Of a stretch of DNA of 27,906 nucleotides, positions 6,984 to 14,567 are shown piece after piece. The stretch's first letter is position 1. Every line of letters starts with the position of its first letter. The translations under genes were made by a program, and so were the position numbers. Location of the stretch: contig JBHJHK010000492.1 of the NCBI GenBank assembly GCA_050330975.1, forward strand, positions 1 to 27,906. Reading direction: 5' to 3'. The notes beneath the pieces are model-generated. The model did not search any database. It saw only the letters and a list, made by a program, of their open reading frames with translations, and was not told where the DNA came from. The stretch comes from JBHJHK01 sp050330975 (lineage in GTDB: Bacteria > Pseudomonadota > Gammaproteobacteria > Competibacterales > Competibacteraceae).

Positions 6984-9752
6984 ATGTCGCTCATGCACTA
7001 CAGAGATTTTTCCACGCTGCTCCGGGCGGGGTTATGGATGGGCCTCGTCGCCGTTGCCCCCGGCGGGTTCGCCCAGGTCGTCCTCGATGGCAGCCTGGGG
7101 CCGGAGGGGGCTTTGGCGGGGCCGGACTACGAGATTCCCGCGGCTGTGGGGCGTCAAGTGGGGACCAACCTGTTCCACAGCTTTTCGGCCTTTGCCATCC
7201 CCCCTGGGGCATCGGCGACTTTCAGCGGTCCGGCGGAGATCCAGGCCGTGGTGGGGCGGGTCACCGGCGGTGCGGCCTCGACCATCGACGGCACCCTGCG
7301 CTCGACCATGCCCGGGGCCGATGTGTACTTGGCCAACCCCGCCGGTGTCGTCTTTGGCCCCAACGCCCGGCTGGAAGTGGGGGGGGCCTTCCACGCCCCC
7401 ACGGGGGATGTCTTGGTGATGGGCGACGGCAGCCGCTTGGCCACGGGAGAGACGGCTGGGGCGGGGTTGAGCGTTGCTCCGGTGACGGCCTTTGGCTTTT
7501 GGGGCGCCAATGCCCCGGTGGCGGTGACCGGGGGAGAATTGCGTGGAGCCCCCGGCCAGGGGTTGGCCTTGAGCGGTGGCGATGTGACCGTGGAGGGGCT
7601 GGTTGCCGCCCCCGGTGGCCGCCTAGACGTGGCTGCCGTGGGGCAAAGGACGGTGGAGCTGGCGGCCAATACATGGCAGCCGATGTCTGAGGAGGCGACC
7701 CTGGGCACCGTCACGGTGGGCGTTGGGGGTATCCTGTCCATCGCCGGGGCCGAGGGTGGCCGAGTGCGGGTGCGGGGCGCTAGCCTCGCCGTGGACGGCG
7801 GGGTCATCGACGCCACGGCTGGGGATAGGGCCGGTGGCGAGGTCCGTCTGGTACTCGACGACAGCGTCCAACTGGTCAACGACGGTCAACTGCTGCTGGG
7901 GGTGACGGGGAGTGGACCGGGGGCCCATTTGATGGTGCAAACCCGGGAGCTGTTGTTGGGGCCCGCCAGCGGCTTACCGGTGGAAAACCCCGGCATCGCC
8001 GCCGCCGTGGTGCCGGGGGCGACGGGATCGGCGGGACGCCTGGATGTCGCCGTCCAGACCTTGCGCATTGTCGACAACCGCATCGACGCCACCACCGCCG
8101 GGGCGGGGGACGCCGCCCGGGTGGCCATCGACGCCGAGCACTTCGAAATCCGGGGCAATACTTACTTCGCCCCCTTCGACTTTTTCGCCGGTGTCAGCGG
8201 CGCCACCACCGCTGAGGGGCGCGGTGCCGAAGTGAGCATCCGAGCCCGAGATATCGTCTTCTTCGGCGACGCCGGGGTCCTGGTCAACACCTTTGGTCCC
8301 GGCGATGCCCGGGACTTGGTGGTCGATGCCGTCACCATCGATATCGACGGCGGACCTGGGGGGCAGCCTGTGACCATCAACAGCGGCTTCACCAACGGCA
8401 CCTTTGGCGCTGGGGACGGCGGTCGGGTGCAAGTCCGCACCGATGTCTTGAGCTTGAGGCGGGGTGGGGCCGTGGCGACCATCACCCTGGGGTCGGGGTT
8501 CGGCGGCGATGTGGAGGTCGAGGCCCAGACGCTCTTTATGGATGGGGAAAATACCCCCACCACCACCGTGATCCCCACCGCCAGTGGCGGCTCGGGGCGC
8601 GGCGGCGACATCACCGTGCGCACTGGCAGCCTCACCCTCCGCAACGCCAACACCGCCATCACCGCCGACACTGGCGGTGTGGGGGATGCCGGCAATGTCT
8701 CAGTGGAGGCCGATACCATTGTCGTCGCCGGCAACGGCACCGATTTAGCCACGGCGATTTCGTCGGGGACCTTTCCGGGGAGCACCGGCCGGGGGGGCAC
8801 CCTGACGGTGCATACCGGCGACCTCCAGGTGCGGGCGGGAGGTGCCGTGACCTCGTCGACCTTTGGCGCGGGTCCGGCGGGGCAACTGGATCTAGAGGCC
8901 GATACCGCCACGGTGGGGGAGGGCGGCTTTGTCGGTACTCTGACGGCGGGTCCCGGCCCGGGAGGGAATCTCCAGTTGCGGGTGGAGACGTTGACCGTCG
9001 TGGGCAGCGGCTCGGTGCGCGCCGATGCCGTGCCCGAGACCCTGGGCATCGATGTCGGCGCCGGCGGTAGTCCCTTCGAGGGGGGCAATACCCCCACCAC
9101 CGACCAGCCCTTTGGCGATGCCGGAAACATCGCCATCGAGGCCCACGGGGTGGTGTTGGAAGATGGAGGGTCGATCTTGGCGCGCACGGTCAACTCCGGC
9201 GGCGGCAACATCGCCATCGCCGCCCAGCGCCTGGTGCTGGGAGACGGTGGTACCGTCAATGCCTCGGTGTCCTCGGGGGACGCCGGCGGTGGCAACGTCG
9301 TCGTCGAAGCCACGGCGGTGGTGGCCCGGGACGGTTCGGCCATCGTCGCCCGGGCCGACCGGGGCTTGGGGGGCAATATCCTGTTGGAGGCCGACGTCTT
9401 TCTGCGCAGCGGTGCGGTGATCCTGGACGCCTCGTCCAACGTGGCGGGCAACGCCGGAGCCGTGGCCGTCAACGCCCCTGAGCTCGATCTGAACGGTCAG
9501 CTCTTGGCGTTGGCGTTGCGCTTCTTCGATTCGTCTGCCGCCCTGGGGGGTTGCCGGGCGAGTGCCAGTGGCGGGAGTGGCTTTGCCGTCAACCGCCTCA
9601 ATTCCGGCGCCGTCGACCCCGCCGGGCTGCGCCTCAGCCGAATCGAGCTGACCCCCCTAGATGCGTTTTTGACCCGTGCCGAAGGCTCAGGCGAGCCCTT
9701 GGCCGGTCCACCGGTGGCCCATGTGGTGGGTTGCCAACGGTTAGCTGGATAG
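6984..9752 (+). CDS. TpsA exoprotein 2, filamentous-haemagglutinin N-terminal domain
   Basis: A 922-residue secreted protein that matches TpsA exoprotein 1 from end to end: signal peptide (ends GGFAQ), DGSLGPEGALAGPDYEIPA, GRQVGTNLFHSFSAF, YLANPAGVVFGPNA, the RIVDNRIDATTAG and RGNTYFAPFDFFAG blocks, and an almost identical C-terminal 80 residues. Cysteines at C857 and C917 match the pair in the paralogue, and both proteins end C-x-RLAG. The gene follows its paralogue after 98 bases, so it arose by tandem duplication, and divergence is concentrated in surface-type stretches of the helix. ATG 6984 was chosen; ATG 6993 would give a slightly shorter signal peptide. No strong Shine-Dalgarno is visible for either. 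It is probably exported by the same TpsB. The two copies may form different surface layers or allow recombination between variants. Confidence 0.9.
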   Translation: MSLMHYRDFSTLLRAGLWMGLVAVAPGGFAQVVLDGSLGPEGALAGPDYEIPAAVGRQVGTNLFHSFSAFAIPPGASATFSGPAEIQAVVGRVTGGAASTIDGTLRSTMPGADVYLANPAGVVFGPNARLEVGGAFHAPTGDVLVMGDGSRLATGETAGAGLSVAPVTAFGFWGANAPVAVTGGELRGAPGQGLALSGGDVTVEGLVAAPGGRLDVAAVGQRTVELAANTWQPMSEEATLGTVTVGVGGILSIAGAEGGRVRVRGASLAVDGGVIDATAGDRAGGEVRLVLDDSVQLVNDGQLLLGVTGSGPGAHLMVQTRELLLGPASGLPVENPGIAAAVVPGATGSAGRLDVAVQTLRIVDNRIDATTAGAGDAARVAIDAEHFEIRGNTYFAPFDFFAGVSGATTAEGRGAEVSIRARDIVFFGDAGVLVNTFGPGDARDLVVDAVTIDIDGGPGGQPVTINSGFTNGTFGAGDGGRVQVRTDVLSLRRGGAVATITLGSGFGGDVEVEAQTLFMDGENTPTTTVIPTASGGSGRGGDITVRTGSLTLRNANTAITADTGGVGDAGNVSVEADTIVVAGNGTDLATAISSGTFPGSTGRGGTLTVHTGDLQVRAGGAVTSSTFGAGPAGQLDLEADTATVGEGGFVGTLTAGPGPGGNLQLRVETLTVVGSGSVRADAVPETLGIDVGAGGSPFEGGNTPTTDQPFGDAGNIAIEAHGVVLEDGGSILARTVNSGGGNIAIAAQRLVLGDGGTVNASVSSGDAGGGNVVVEATAVVARDGSAIVARADRGLGGNILLEADVFLRSGAVILDASSNVAGNAGAVAVNAPELDLNGQLLALALRFFDSSAALGGCRASASGGSGFAVNRLNSGAVDPAGLRLSRIELTPLDAFLTRAEGSGEPLAGPPVAHVVGCQRLAG

Positions 9753-9826
9753 TTGTCAGGAGTGACTTAGACCGCGGTGTCGACCTTGGCGGTCGGCGCT
9801 TCAACCCTATCCTCGAGGATTCAGCC

Positions 9827-10930
9827 ATGAGCCGATCTGTGTCGTTGTCGTTGTTGAGTGGGGCCCTCCTCGCCGCCCCCCTAGCCGCCCTGGGGGCCCC
9901 TGGGGATGCCTGTCTGCGCTATGTGTTGTTGTCACCCGACGCCGGGGGGGCGGCGGGGATTCCCCTCAACATCAACTTGACGAGTTTCGGCGACGGCGGG
10001 GCAACGGCCGTCGACACCGCGGTGAACTACGGCGTGGCCACCGACTACACCGGGGTACCGCCGGGGAGCTATGACGCGGCTTTGTCGGTGTTTGGCTCCC
10101 CAGTGACGACCCTGACCCCCCTGCTCCCCGAACCCGGTACCTATACTTTGTTGCTCACCGGGGTGGCCACCGAGACCGACGCCACCTCGCTGCTGCGTTC
10201 CGAGGCCCGGCTTCTCAACGACGATATCACCCTGGCTTCCCCGGGCCAGGCCCGGGTGCGGTTTTTCCACGCCTCCCCCGACGCCCCCCGGGTGGACATC
10301 ACCACCGCCGACGGCGTCACCCTATTCGACGACGTTCCCTACCTCAATTCCACGGGCTATCTGGATTTGGCCGCCGGGACCTACGACCTGGAAGTGCGGG
10401 ACGCCAGCGGCGAGGTAGTGATCTTGGCCGTGCCCGGGGTGGAGCTGGCTTCGGGGTCGGTCTACACCGTCTACGCCGCGGGCCGGGCGGAGGCCACGCC
10501 GGGCCAGGCGGATTTGAGCGCGGTGATTTCCCTGGACGCCCCCAACGACTGCAGCCCCCAAAACTTCACCGGCATTTGGTTTGACCTCGAGCAGCAGGGT
10601 CAGGGCATCCAGCTGGTCCAAGGGGAAGGGGAGACCACCCTCCAGGGGGTGTTGTACACCTATGGCCTCGACGGCACTGCCGCTTGGTTTACCTTTACCG
10701 GCGCGGAGCTCGACGCCGAGGGCGTGGCCACGGCAGACTTGTTCGCCGCCACGGGATCGCCCTTGGGCAGCCCCTTTGACCCCATGGCCGTCATGGGCGA
10801 ACTGGTGGGTAGCGTCAATATCGATTGCTCTGCCATCGAGCGCACTTGCGATGTCACGGCAACGGTGAACGGCGCAGAGCGCGCCTTGACCATTACCGTC
10901 TTCCCCCAAGTGGTGCCCCTGGGGGGTTAG
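9827..10930 (+). CDS. Exported DUF4397-domain protein with C-terminal beta domain
   Basis: A 367-residue protein with a signal peptide (LSLLSGALLAAPLAALGAPG). The middle contains a DUF4397 domain: ARVRFFHASPDAPRVDI followed by a PYLNSTGYLDL and AGTYDLEVRD pattern, about residues 140-240, with a divergent copy before it. From about residue 245 a separate beta-rich domain begins with NFTGIWFDLEQQGQGIQL and later AAWFTFTG, resembling the G-x-W-(F/Y)-(D/N)-P..-G-x-G modules in secreted gammaproteobacterial proteins. ATG 9827 is preceded by GAGGA seven bases upstream; the open frame extends to 9551, but that extension overlaps tpsA2 and lacks a signal peptide. It lies 74 bases after tpsA2 and ends just before an intrinsic terminator, so it is likely the last gene of the island operon. 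Role unknown; probably periplasmic or surface exposed. Confidence 0.82.
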   Translation: MSRSVSLSLLSGALLAAPLAALGAPGDACLRYVLLSPDAGGAAGIPLNINLTSFGDGGATAVDTAVNYGVATDYTGVPPGSYDAALSVFGSPVTTLTPLLPEPGTYTLLLTGVATETDATSLLRSEARLLNDDITLASPGQARVRFFHASPDAPRVDITTADGVTLFDDVPYLNSTGYLDLAAGTYDLEVRDASGEVVILAVPGVELASGSVYTVYAAGRAEATPGQADLSAVISLDAPNDCSPQNFTGIWFDLEQQGQGIQLVQGEGETTLQGVLYTYGLDGTAAWFTFTGAELDAEGVATADLFAATGSPLGSPFDPMAVMGELVGSVNIDCSAIERTCDVTATVNGAERALTITVFPQVVPLGG

Positions 10931-10958
10931 GGGGCAACGCCCTTGAGGCGAGCAAAGT

Positions 10959-10991
10959 GGATCCATGACGGATCCATGACGGATCCATGAC
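10959..10991. repeat. Three tandem copies of an 11-bp repeat
   Basis: GGATCCATGAC occurs three times without gaps (10959-10969, 10970-10980, 10981-10991). It lies between the DUF4397 stop codon and the terminator hairpin. The copies are identical, which suggests recent slippage expansion. Confidence 0.9.
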
Positions 10992-10994
10992 AAA

Positions 10995-11028
10995 GGGCGA
11001 GGGCCTTGGACCCTCGCCCCGGTTTTTT
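10995..11028 (+). terminator. Rho-independent terminator of the tps operon
   Basis: A perfect 9-bp GC stem (10995-11003 with 11011-11019), a seven-base loop, and a run of six T (11023-11028) after CGG. It ends the plus-strand genes and sits eight bases beyond the stop codon of the convergent CHAT gene. On the minus strand only three T follow the stem, so it would work poorly in that direction. Confidence 0.88.
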
Positions 11029-11035
11029 CGCAGGT

Positions 11036-13369
11036 CTACAGCCAGTTGCCGATCATCAAGAAGGGCGACCAGAAGAAGGGATGGCGATGGAGCAGGTTAT
11101 CGCCATCTAGCAGGGCCAACTGGGCGTTGCGCAGGGCCAAGGCCTTGGAGCGCGGGTCGCCCCGCAACTCTCGGTAACAGCGATCCATGAGTTGAGCCGT
11201 GGTCTCGTCGGCCACGGACCAAAGGCTGGCCAGGGCGCTGCGGGCGCCGGACTTTACCGCCACCCCCGCCAGACCCAAGCTCGCCCGCTCGTCGCCCGTC
11301 GCCGTCTGACAGGCACTCAACACCAAGAGCTCCACGGGGCGCTGCCGGTACTGGCTGACGTTCAAAATCGCCTCTAGGCGGTCCATGGTGAGTTTGTCGT
11401 CGTAGGTGAGCAAGAACGTCGAGTCGATATCGCCGGTGAACTGGGCGTGGGAGGCGATGTGGACCACGGAGTAGGGGCGCTGGGTCAACTGGGACTGGAA
11501 GGTCTCCAGCTGGTAATCCGTATCTTTGAGGATCTGGCTGCCGGGGAACAACGTCTGGATGGCGGCCACCTCCTCGGCCACCGAGGGCAGGGCGGGAAAT
11601 TCTTGGACGGCCTCGGTGAGGCCCCCCACCAAGAGCTCCACGTCGTCGCTGTCAAAGGGCCTCAAATCCGTGAGGTTGAGGCCGGGGGTCACGGCGATGG
11701 CGTAGTCGCGGATCAAATAGTCGTCGCCGTCGTGGAGGGCCGCCATGGGGATGGTGCGCAGGGTCGCGTCGGGGACGAACACCAAGGTGTCGATGGTGCG
11801 CTCGGCCAGACTGGGCTCCAAGGGGCGCATCAGGGCTTCGTAGAGCTGGCGACCCAACTCGAAGTGGACGTCGAGGTCGGGGCGCACCAGGCTGCGGCGG
11901 AATTGATCTGCCAGTCGCTCTAGTTCCGCCCGGGGCAAGTCGGCGCTCACCTGGCGGATGACCTTGGGCGCTGGCCCCTCGGCGGGGAGACTCACCAACA
12001 ACTCCACCCGGTCGGGGTGGGTGATGTGGTAGATGATGGCGGTCTTGGGGTGGTCGATGGCGTCGATGGCCGTGATGCGGGATTCCAGGGCCACCACGCA
12101 GTCGTCGCGGAAGTAGTCGGTGAGCTCGGCGGCGCGGAAAATCTCCACCGTCTCCCGGGCCTCCCGCAGGAAGGTCTCGCGGGTTTGGTCGTCGCTGCTG
12201 GCCGCCGCCCGGCGCAACAGCAGATCCGCCAGTTCGATGAAGGGGGCATCGGCGTTGCTAAAGCCCGTCAACTGGCTGTGGAGGTAGCCCGCCGACAGCT
12301 CGGGGCGGATGGACTGGAGGGTGGTCACGGCCCGCCGGTAGGCCTTGAGGGCCGGTTCGAATTCGCCGCGAGCCCGCAACAGCCGCCCGGTTTGCCATTC
12401 CCAGAGGTAGAGGCTCTCCGGGGCATTGTTCTGTTGGGCGGCGAAAACCGCCCGGCGGGTCAAAATTAGGGCGTCGTCGTAGCGGCGTTGGTCTTCGTAG
12501 AGCCTGCCCAAATAGCCCCAGGCATAGGCCAAGGTGCGCTGGTCCCCCAGGTCCTCGGCGATTTCGGCGGCGGTGCTCAAGGCCTCGAAGGCCAACCCCG
12601 TGCTCCGCCGGTCGGCGCCGGGTGTGGCCGCCAGCTGCCGGCTCAACTGACCTAGGGCGATGAGGTTCAAGGCCCGCTCCCGGGGTGCGGGGAGGCCGTC
12701 GATTTGGTCTGAGGCCGCGGTGAGGAACTCGGTGGCCAAGGCGGCATCGGGAGTGGCCAAGGCCACGCGGGCGGCATTGAGCTGGGCCTTGACCACCAAG
12801 TTGGTGGCTCCGGCCCGCCGGGCGTTGGCGATGCTCTCCCGGTAGGCGGCCAGGGCTTGGTCATCTTGGCGGCTGGCGCTGTAGAAATTGCCCAAGCTGT
12901 TCAAAGTGGCCCCCAGGAGGTCGGGTTCCCCCAACTGGCGGGCGATGTCGACGGCAGCCTGGTAGTGGCGCTCGGCGAAGTCGAGGTTGCCACTCAAGAA
13001 ATAGGCATTGCCCAGGCTGTTTTCCACCGCCGCCGCCAGACGGGACCGATCCCCTTGTTCGGCCAATGCCTTGGCGGTGGTGAGGTACTGGAGGCTCCTG
13101 CGGTGCTGACCGAGTTCTTGGTAAGCCTCCGCCAACCGCAACAGGGCCTGGAGGCGGGCGCTGGGGTCACCGGCGCCCCGGGCCAGGGCGTCGGCGCGTT
13201 CGAAGTGGCCCACGGCCACTTCGAACTGACCCCGTTGAAACGCCTCGCTGCCGCGGTCCATGGCATCGGCGTACTCCTGTTCCACCGGGGCAGCTTGCAG
13301 CACCCCGGCCCCCCCCGTCGCCAAGGCGACGGCGACAATCCATGGCGAGAACAAACGAAATAGCGACAC
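11036..13369 (-). CDS. Exported TPR-CHAT peptidase-like protein
   Basis: A 777-residue protein with an apparent Sec signal peptide (residues 1-27, WIVAVALATGGAGVLQAA), a long helical region of tetratricopeptide-like repeats (about 30-400) and a CHAT domain (about 500-777). CHAT is a caspase/separase-clan cysteine peptidase fold. The catalytic histidine is H641 in ASHAQF and the cysteine is C687 in SACQTATGD; the C-terminal signature (GARSALASLWSV, ending FWSPFLMIGNWL) is intact, so activity is plausible. The start is GTG 13369 with AGAGGA upstream. The gene is convergent with the TPS operon and shares its terminator region, and DUF4384 proteins, often partnered with caspase-like domains, lie at the other end. 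Most characterised CHAT proteins are cytosolic; this one appears to enter the periplasm. Its substrate is unknown; TpsA, DUF4384 or DUF4397 proteins are candidates by proximity only. Confidence 0.9.
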   Translation of the reverse strand: MSLFRLFSPWIVAVALATGGAGVLQAAPVEQEYADAMDRGSEAFQRGQFEVAVGHFERADALARGAGDPSARLQALLRLAEAYQELGQHRRSLQYLTTAKALAEQGDRSRLAAAVENSLGNAYFLSGNLDFAERHYQAAVDIARQLGEPDLLGATLNSLGNFYSASRQDDQALAAYRESIANARRAGATNLVVKAQLNAARVALATPDAALATEFLTAASDQIDGLPAPRERALNLIALGQLSRQLAATPGADRRSTGLAFEALSTAAEIAEDLGDQRTLAYAWGYLGRLYEDQRRYDDALILTRRAVFAAQQNNAPESLYLWEWQTGRLLRARGEFEPALKAYRRAVTTLQSIRPELSAGYLHSQLTGFSNADAPFIELADLLLRRAAASSDDQTRETFLREARETVEIFRAAELTDYFRDDCVVALESRITAIDAIDHPKTAIIYHITHPDRVELLVSLPAEGPAPKVIRQVSADLPRAELERLADQFRRSLVRPDLDVHFELGRQLYEALMRPLEPSLAERTIDTLVFVPDATLRTIPMAALHDGDDYLIRDYAIAVTPGLNLTDLRPFDSDDVELLVGGLTEAVQEFPALPSVAEEVAAIQTLFPGSQILKDTDYQLETFQSQLTQRPYSVVHIASHAQFTGDIDSTFLLTYDDKLTMDRLEAILNVSQYRQRPVELLVLSACQTATGDERASLGLAGVAVKSGARSALASLWSVADETTAQLMDRCYRELRGDPRSKALALRNAQLALLDGDNLLHRHPFFWSPFLMIGNWL

Positions 13370-13414
13370 GGGATGATCCTCTTGATGCGAGGTTGGCTTG
13401 CAAGTCGAGATCGG

Positions 13415-13500
13415 CTAAAGTTCTAAAGTTGCGCTTGGGGATTCCTCTCCGGGAATCATTTGTCAGGGACTCACTGATCATTGGCATGACGTGACAAATG
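13415..13500. promoter_or_regulatory. Candidate operators between the CHAT gene and ribB
   Basis: Three symmetrical or repeated elements lie here. An 8-bp direct repeat (CTAAAGTT twice, 13415-13430) sits about 45 bases upstream of the CHAT start. A 6-bp inverted repeat (13440-13445 with 13452-13457) comes next. A perfect 9-bp inverted repeat, CATTTGTCA and TGACAAATG (13457-13465 with 13492-13500), has 26 bases between the arms. I could not assign convincing -35/-10 boxes on either strand. They may be regulator sites for the divergent genes. Confidence 0.4.
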
Positions 13501-13551
13501 GTCAACCTGGAAAGAGTCCATCTCCCAAGGGCAAGTATTGTGACTATTTGC

Positions 13552-13720
13552 GCATCTTCGGGGCGGGGTGGAAATCCCCACCGGCGGTAGTTCTCCTGCG
13601 GGGCAAGATCCATTGCCGCGATTCCACGGGAGAAAAGCCCGCGAGCGCCCGGATTTCCGGGGTCAGCAGATCTGGTTCGAGGCCAGAGCCGACGGTCAAA
13701 GTCCGGATGAGAGAAGATGC
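13552..13720 (+). ncRNA. FMN riboswitch (RFN element)
   Basis: Closing helix P1 is GCATCTT/AAGATGC (13552-13558 with 13714-13720). Between the arms are the conserved aptamer blocks in order: GGGGCGGGGTGGAAATCCCCACCGG, then GCGGTA, then AAGCCCGCGAGC, CAGCAGATCTGGT, AGAGCCGACGGT and AAAGTCCGGATGAGAGAAGAT. This is a textbook RFN element that binds flavin mononucleotide and turns down riboflavin synthesis when FMN is plentiful. It lies 112 bases upstream of ribB, which fits its usual target. Confidence 0.95.
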
Positions 13721-13735
13721 GAGCCGTTGCTTCCA

Positions 13736-13784
13736 CGACGATACTTCGTCGCCGCGGCATTATGGCCCTTGGGGCTTAATGCCG
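13736..13784 (+). promoter_or_regulatory. Candidate expression platform of the FMN riboswitch
   Basis: Two hairpins follow the aptamer. One is a 6-bp stem (13736-13741 with 13746-13751). The second is stronger: 8 bp between 13755-13762 and 13777-13784, continued by an inner GC stem around a three-base loop. No U-tract follows. Control could be through pausing or Rho, or through the ribosome-binding region further downstream. Confidence 0.45.
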
Positions 13785-13832
13785 TCTACGGCTTTGCCCG
13801 CCCCCGCGCCTCTATTACAGAGAGCCCTGGCC

Positions 13833-14525
13833 ATGAACACTTCCGTAGACGCCTTTCTCACTGAATTCGGCGCCACCGCCGAGACGCGCTTGCAGTGCGC
13901 CACCGCCGCCCTTCGAGGGGGGCGCCCGGTGCTGTTGGTGGACGACGCCGCCCGGGAGGACGAAGTCGATGTGATCTTTGCCGCCGAGAACATCGACATA
14001 CCCGGTATGGCGTGGATGATTCGCCACTGCAGCGGTATCGTCTGCCTGGCGTTGACCCCACCCCGGGTGGCACACCTCCAATTGCCCATGATGGTGGTCG
14101 ACAACTCCAGCCGGTTCCAAACCGGCTTCACCGTATCCATCGAGGCCAGCAAAGGGGTCACTACCGGGGTGTCGGCCTTCGATCGAGTCCTCACCATCAA
14201 GACCGCCATCGCCGACCATGCCCGCCCCGAGGACTTGGCCCGCCCCGGCCACATCTTTCCCCTGCGCGCCGCCGAGGGTGGGGTATTGGAGCGCCCCGGC
14301 CACACCGAGGGGTCGGTGGACCTGGTGCGGCTCGCCGGTCTCAAGCCCTGCGCTGTGCTGTGTGAGCTGATGAACGACGACGTCACCATGGCTCGGGGGG
14401 AAGCCATCCGCAGCTTTGCCCTGGAATTCGACCTACCCGTCCTCACCATCGCCGACGTGATCCAGGGTTGTCGGGGGGGCCCTGTCCCCAGGGCTACCAC
14501 GACCCCGGTGGCCTGTAGCGCCTGA
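13833..14525 (+). CDS. ribB: 3,4-dihydroxy-2-butanone-4-phosphate synthase
   Basis: RibB converts ribulose 5-phosphate to 3,4-dihydroxy-2-butanone 4-phosphate plus formate for riboflavin synthesis. The 230-residue protein matches the E. coli enzyme (217 residues) throughout: DDAAREDE.D.IF acidic metal-binding loop, IRH.SGIVCL, LPMMV.N, TGFTVSIEA..GVTTGVSA.DR, RPGHIFPLRA..GGVL.R.GHTE and AGL.P..VLCELMNDD.TMAR. There is no GTP cyclohydrolase II domain, so it is a stand-alone RibB. The normally invariant glycine of RE(D/N)EGD is valine here (V45). ATG 13833 starts at the homologous N-terminus; a weak GAGAG lies about eight bases upstream. The long in-frame extension upstream runs through the riboswitch and is not coding. 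Expression should be repressed by FMN. Confidence 0.96.
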   Translation: MNTSVDAFLTEFGATAETRLQCATAALRGGRPVLLVDDAAREDEVDVIFAAENIDIPGMAWMIRHCSGIVCLALTPPRVAHLQLPMMVVDNSSRFQTGFTVSIEASKGVTTGVSAFDRVLTIKTAIADHARPEDLARPGHIFPLRAAEGGVLERPGHTEGSVDLVRLAGLKPCAVLCELMNDDVTMARGEAIRSFALEFDLPVLTIADVIQGCRGGPVPRATTTPVACSA

Positions 14526-14567
14526 CGGGCCAGTGCCCTGGCCTCCGAGATTCATTCCCATCTGAAC

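Noticed and set aside
8162..9472. A 436-residue open frame on the minus strand inside tpsA2
   Set aside because: It is a Pro/Ser/Thr-rich shadow of the glycine-rich TpsA repeats, with no ribosome-binding site or recognisable domain. The sense frame has a clear TPS protein. The similar minus-strand frames at 4248-5490 were rejected for the same reason.
9551..9826. N-terminal extension of the DUF4397 gene
   Set aside because: It overlaps the 3' end of tpsA2, is arginine-rich, and would hide the signal peptide that begins at ATG 9827, which has a good Shine-Dalgarno.
10959..10991. Possible CRISPR array
   Set aside because: The 11-base units are contiguous, with no spacers and too short a repeat, and no cas genes are present.
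10995..11028. Terminator serving both convergent operons equally
   Set aside because: Only the plus strand has a six-T tract; the minus strand has three T after the stem, so I assign it to the plus-strand operon.
13491..13832. Upstream extension of ribB
   Set aside because: It reads straight through the FMN aptamer, which is an RNA element. RibB homology begins at 13833.
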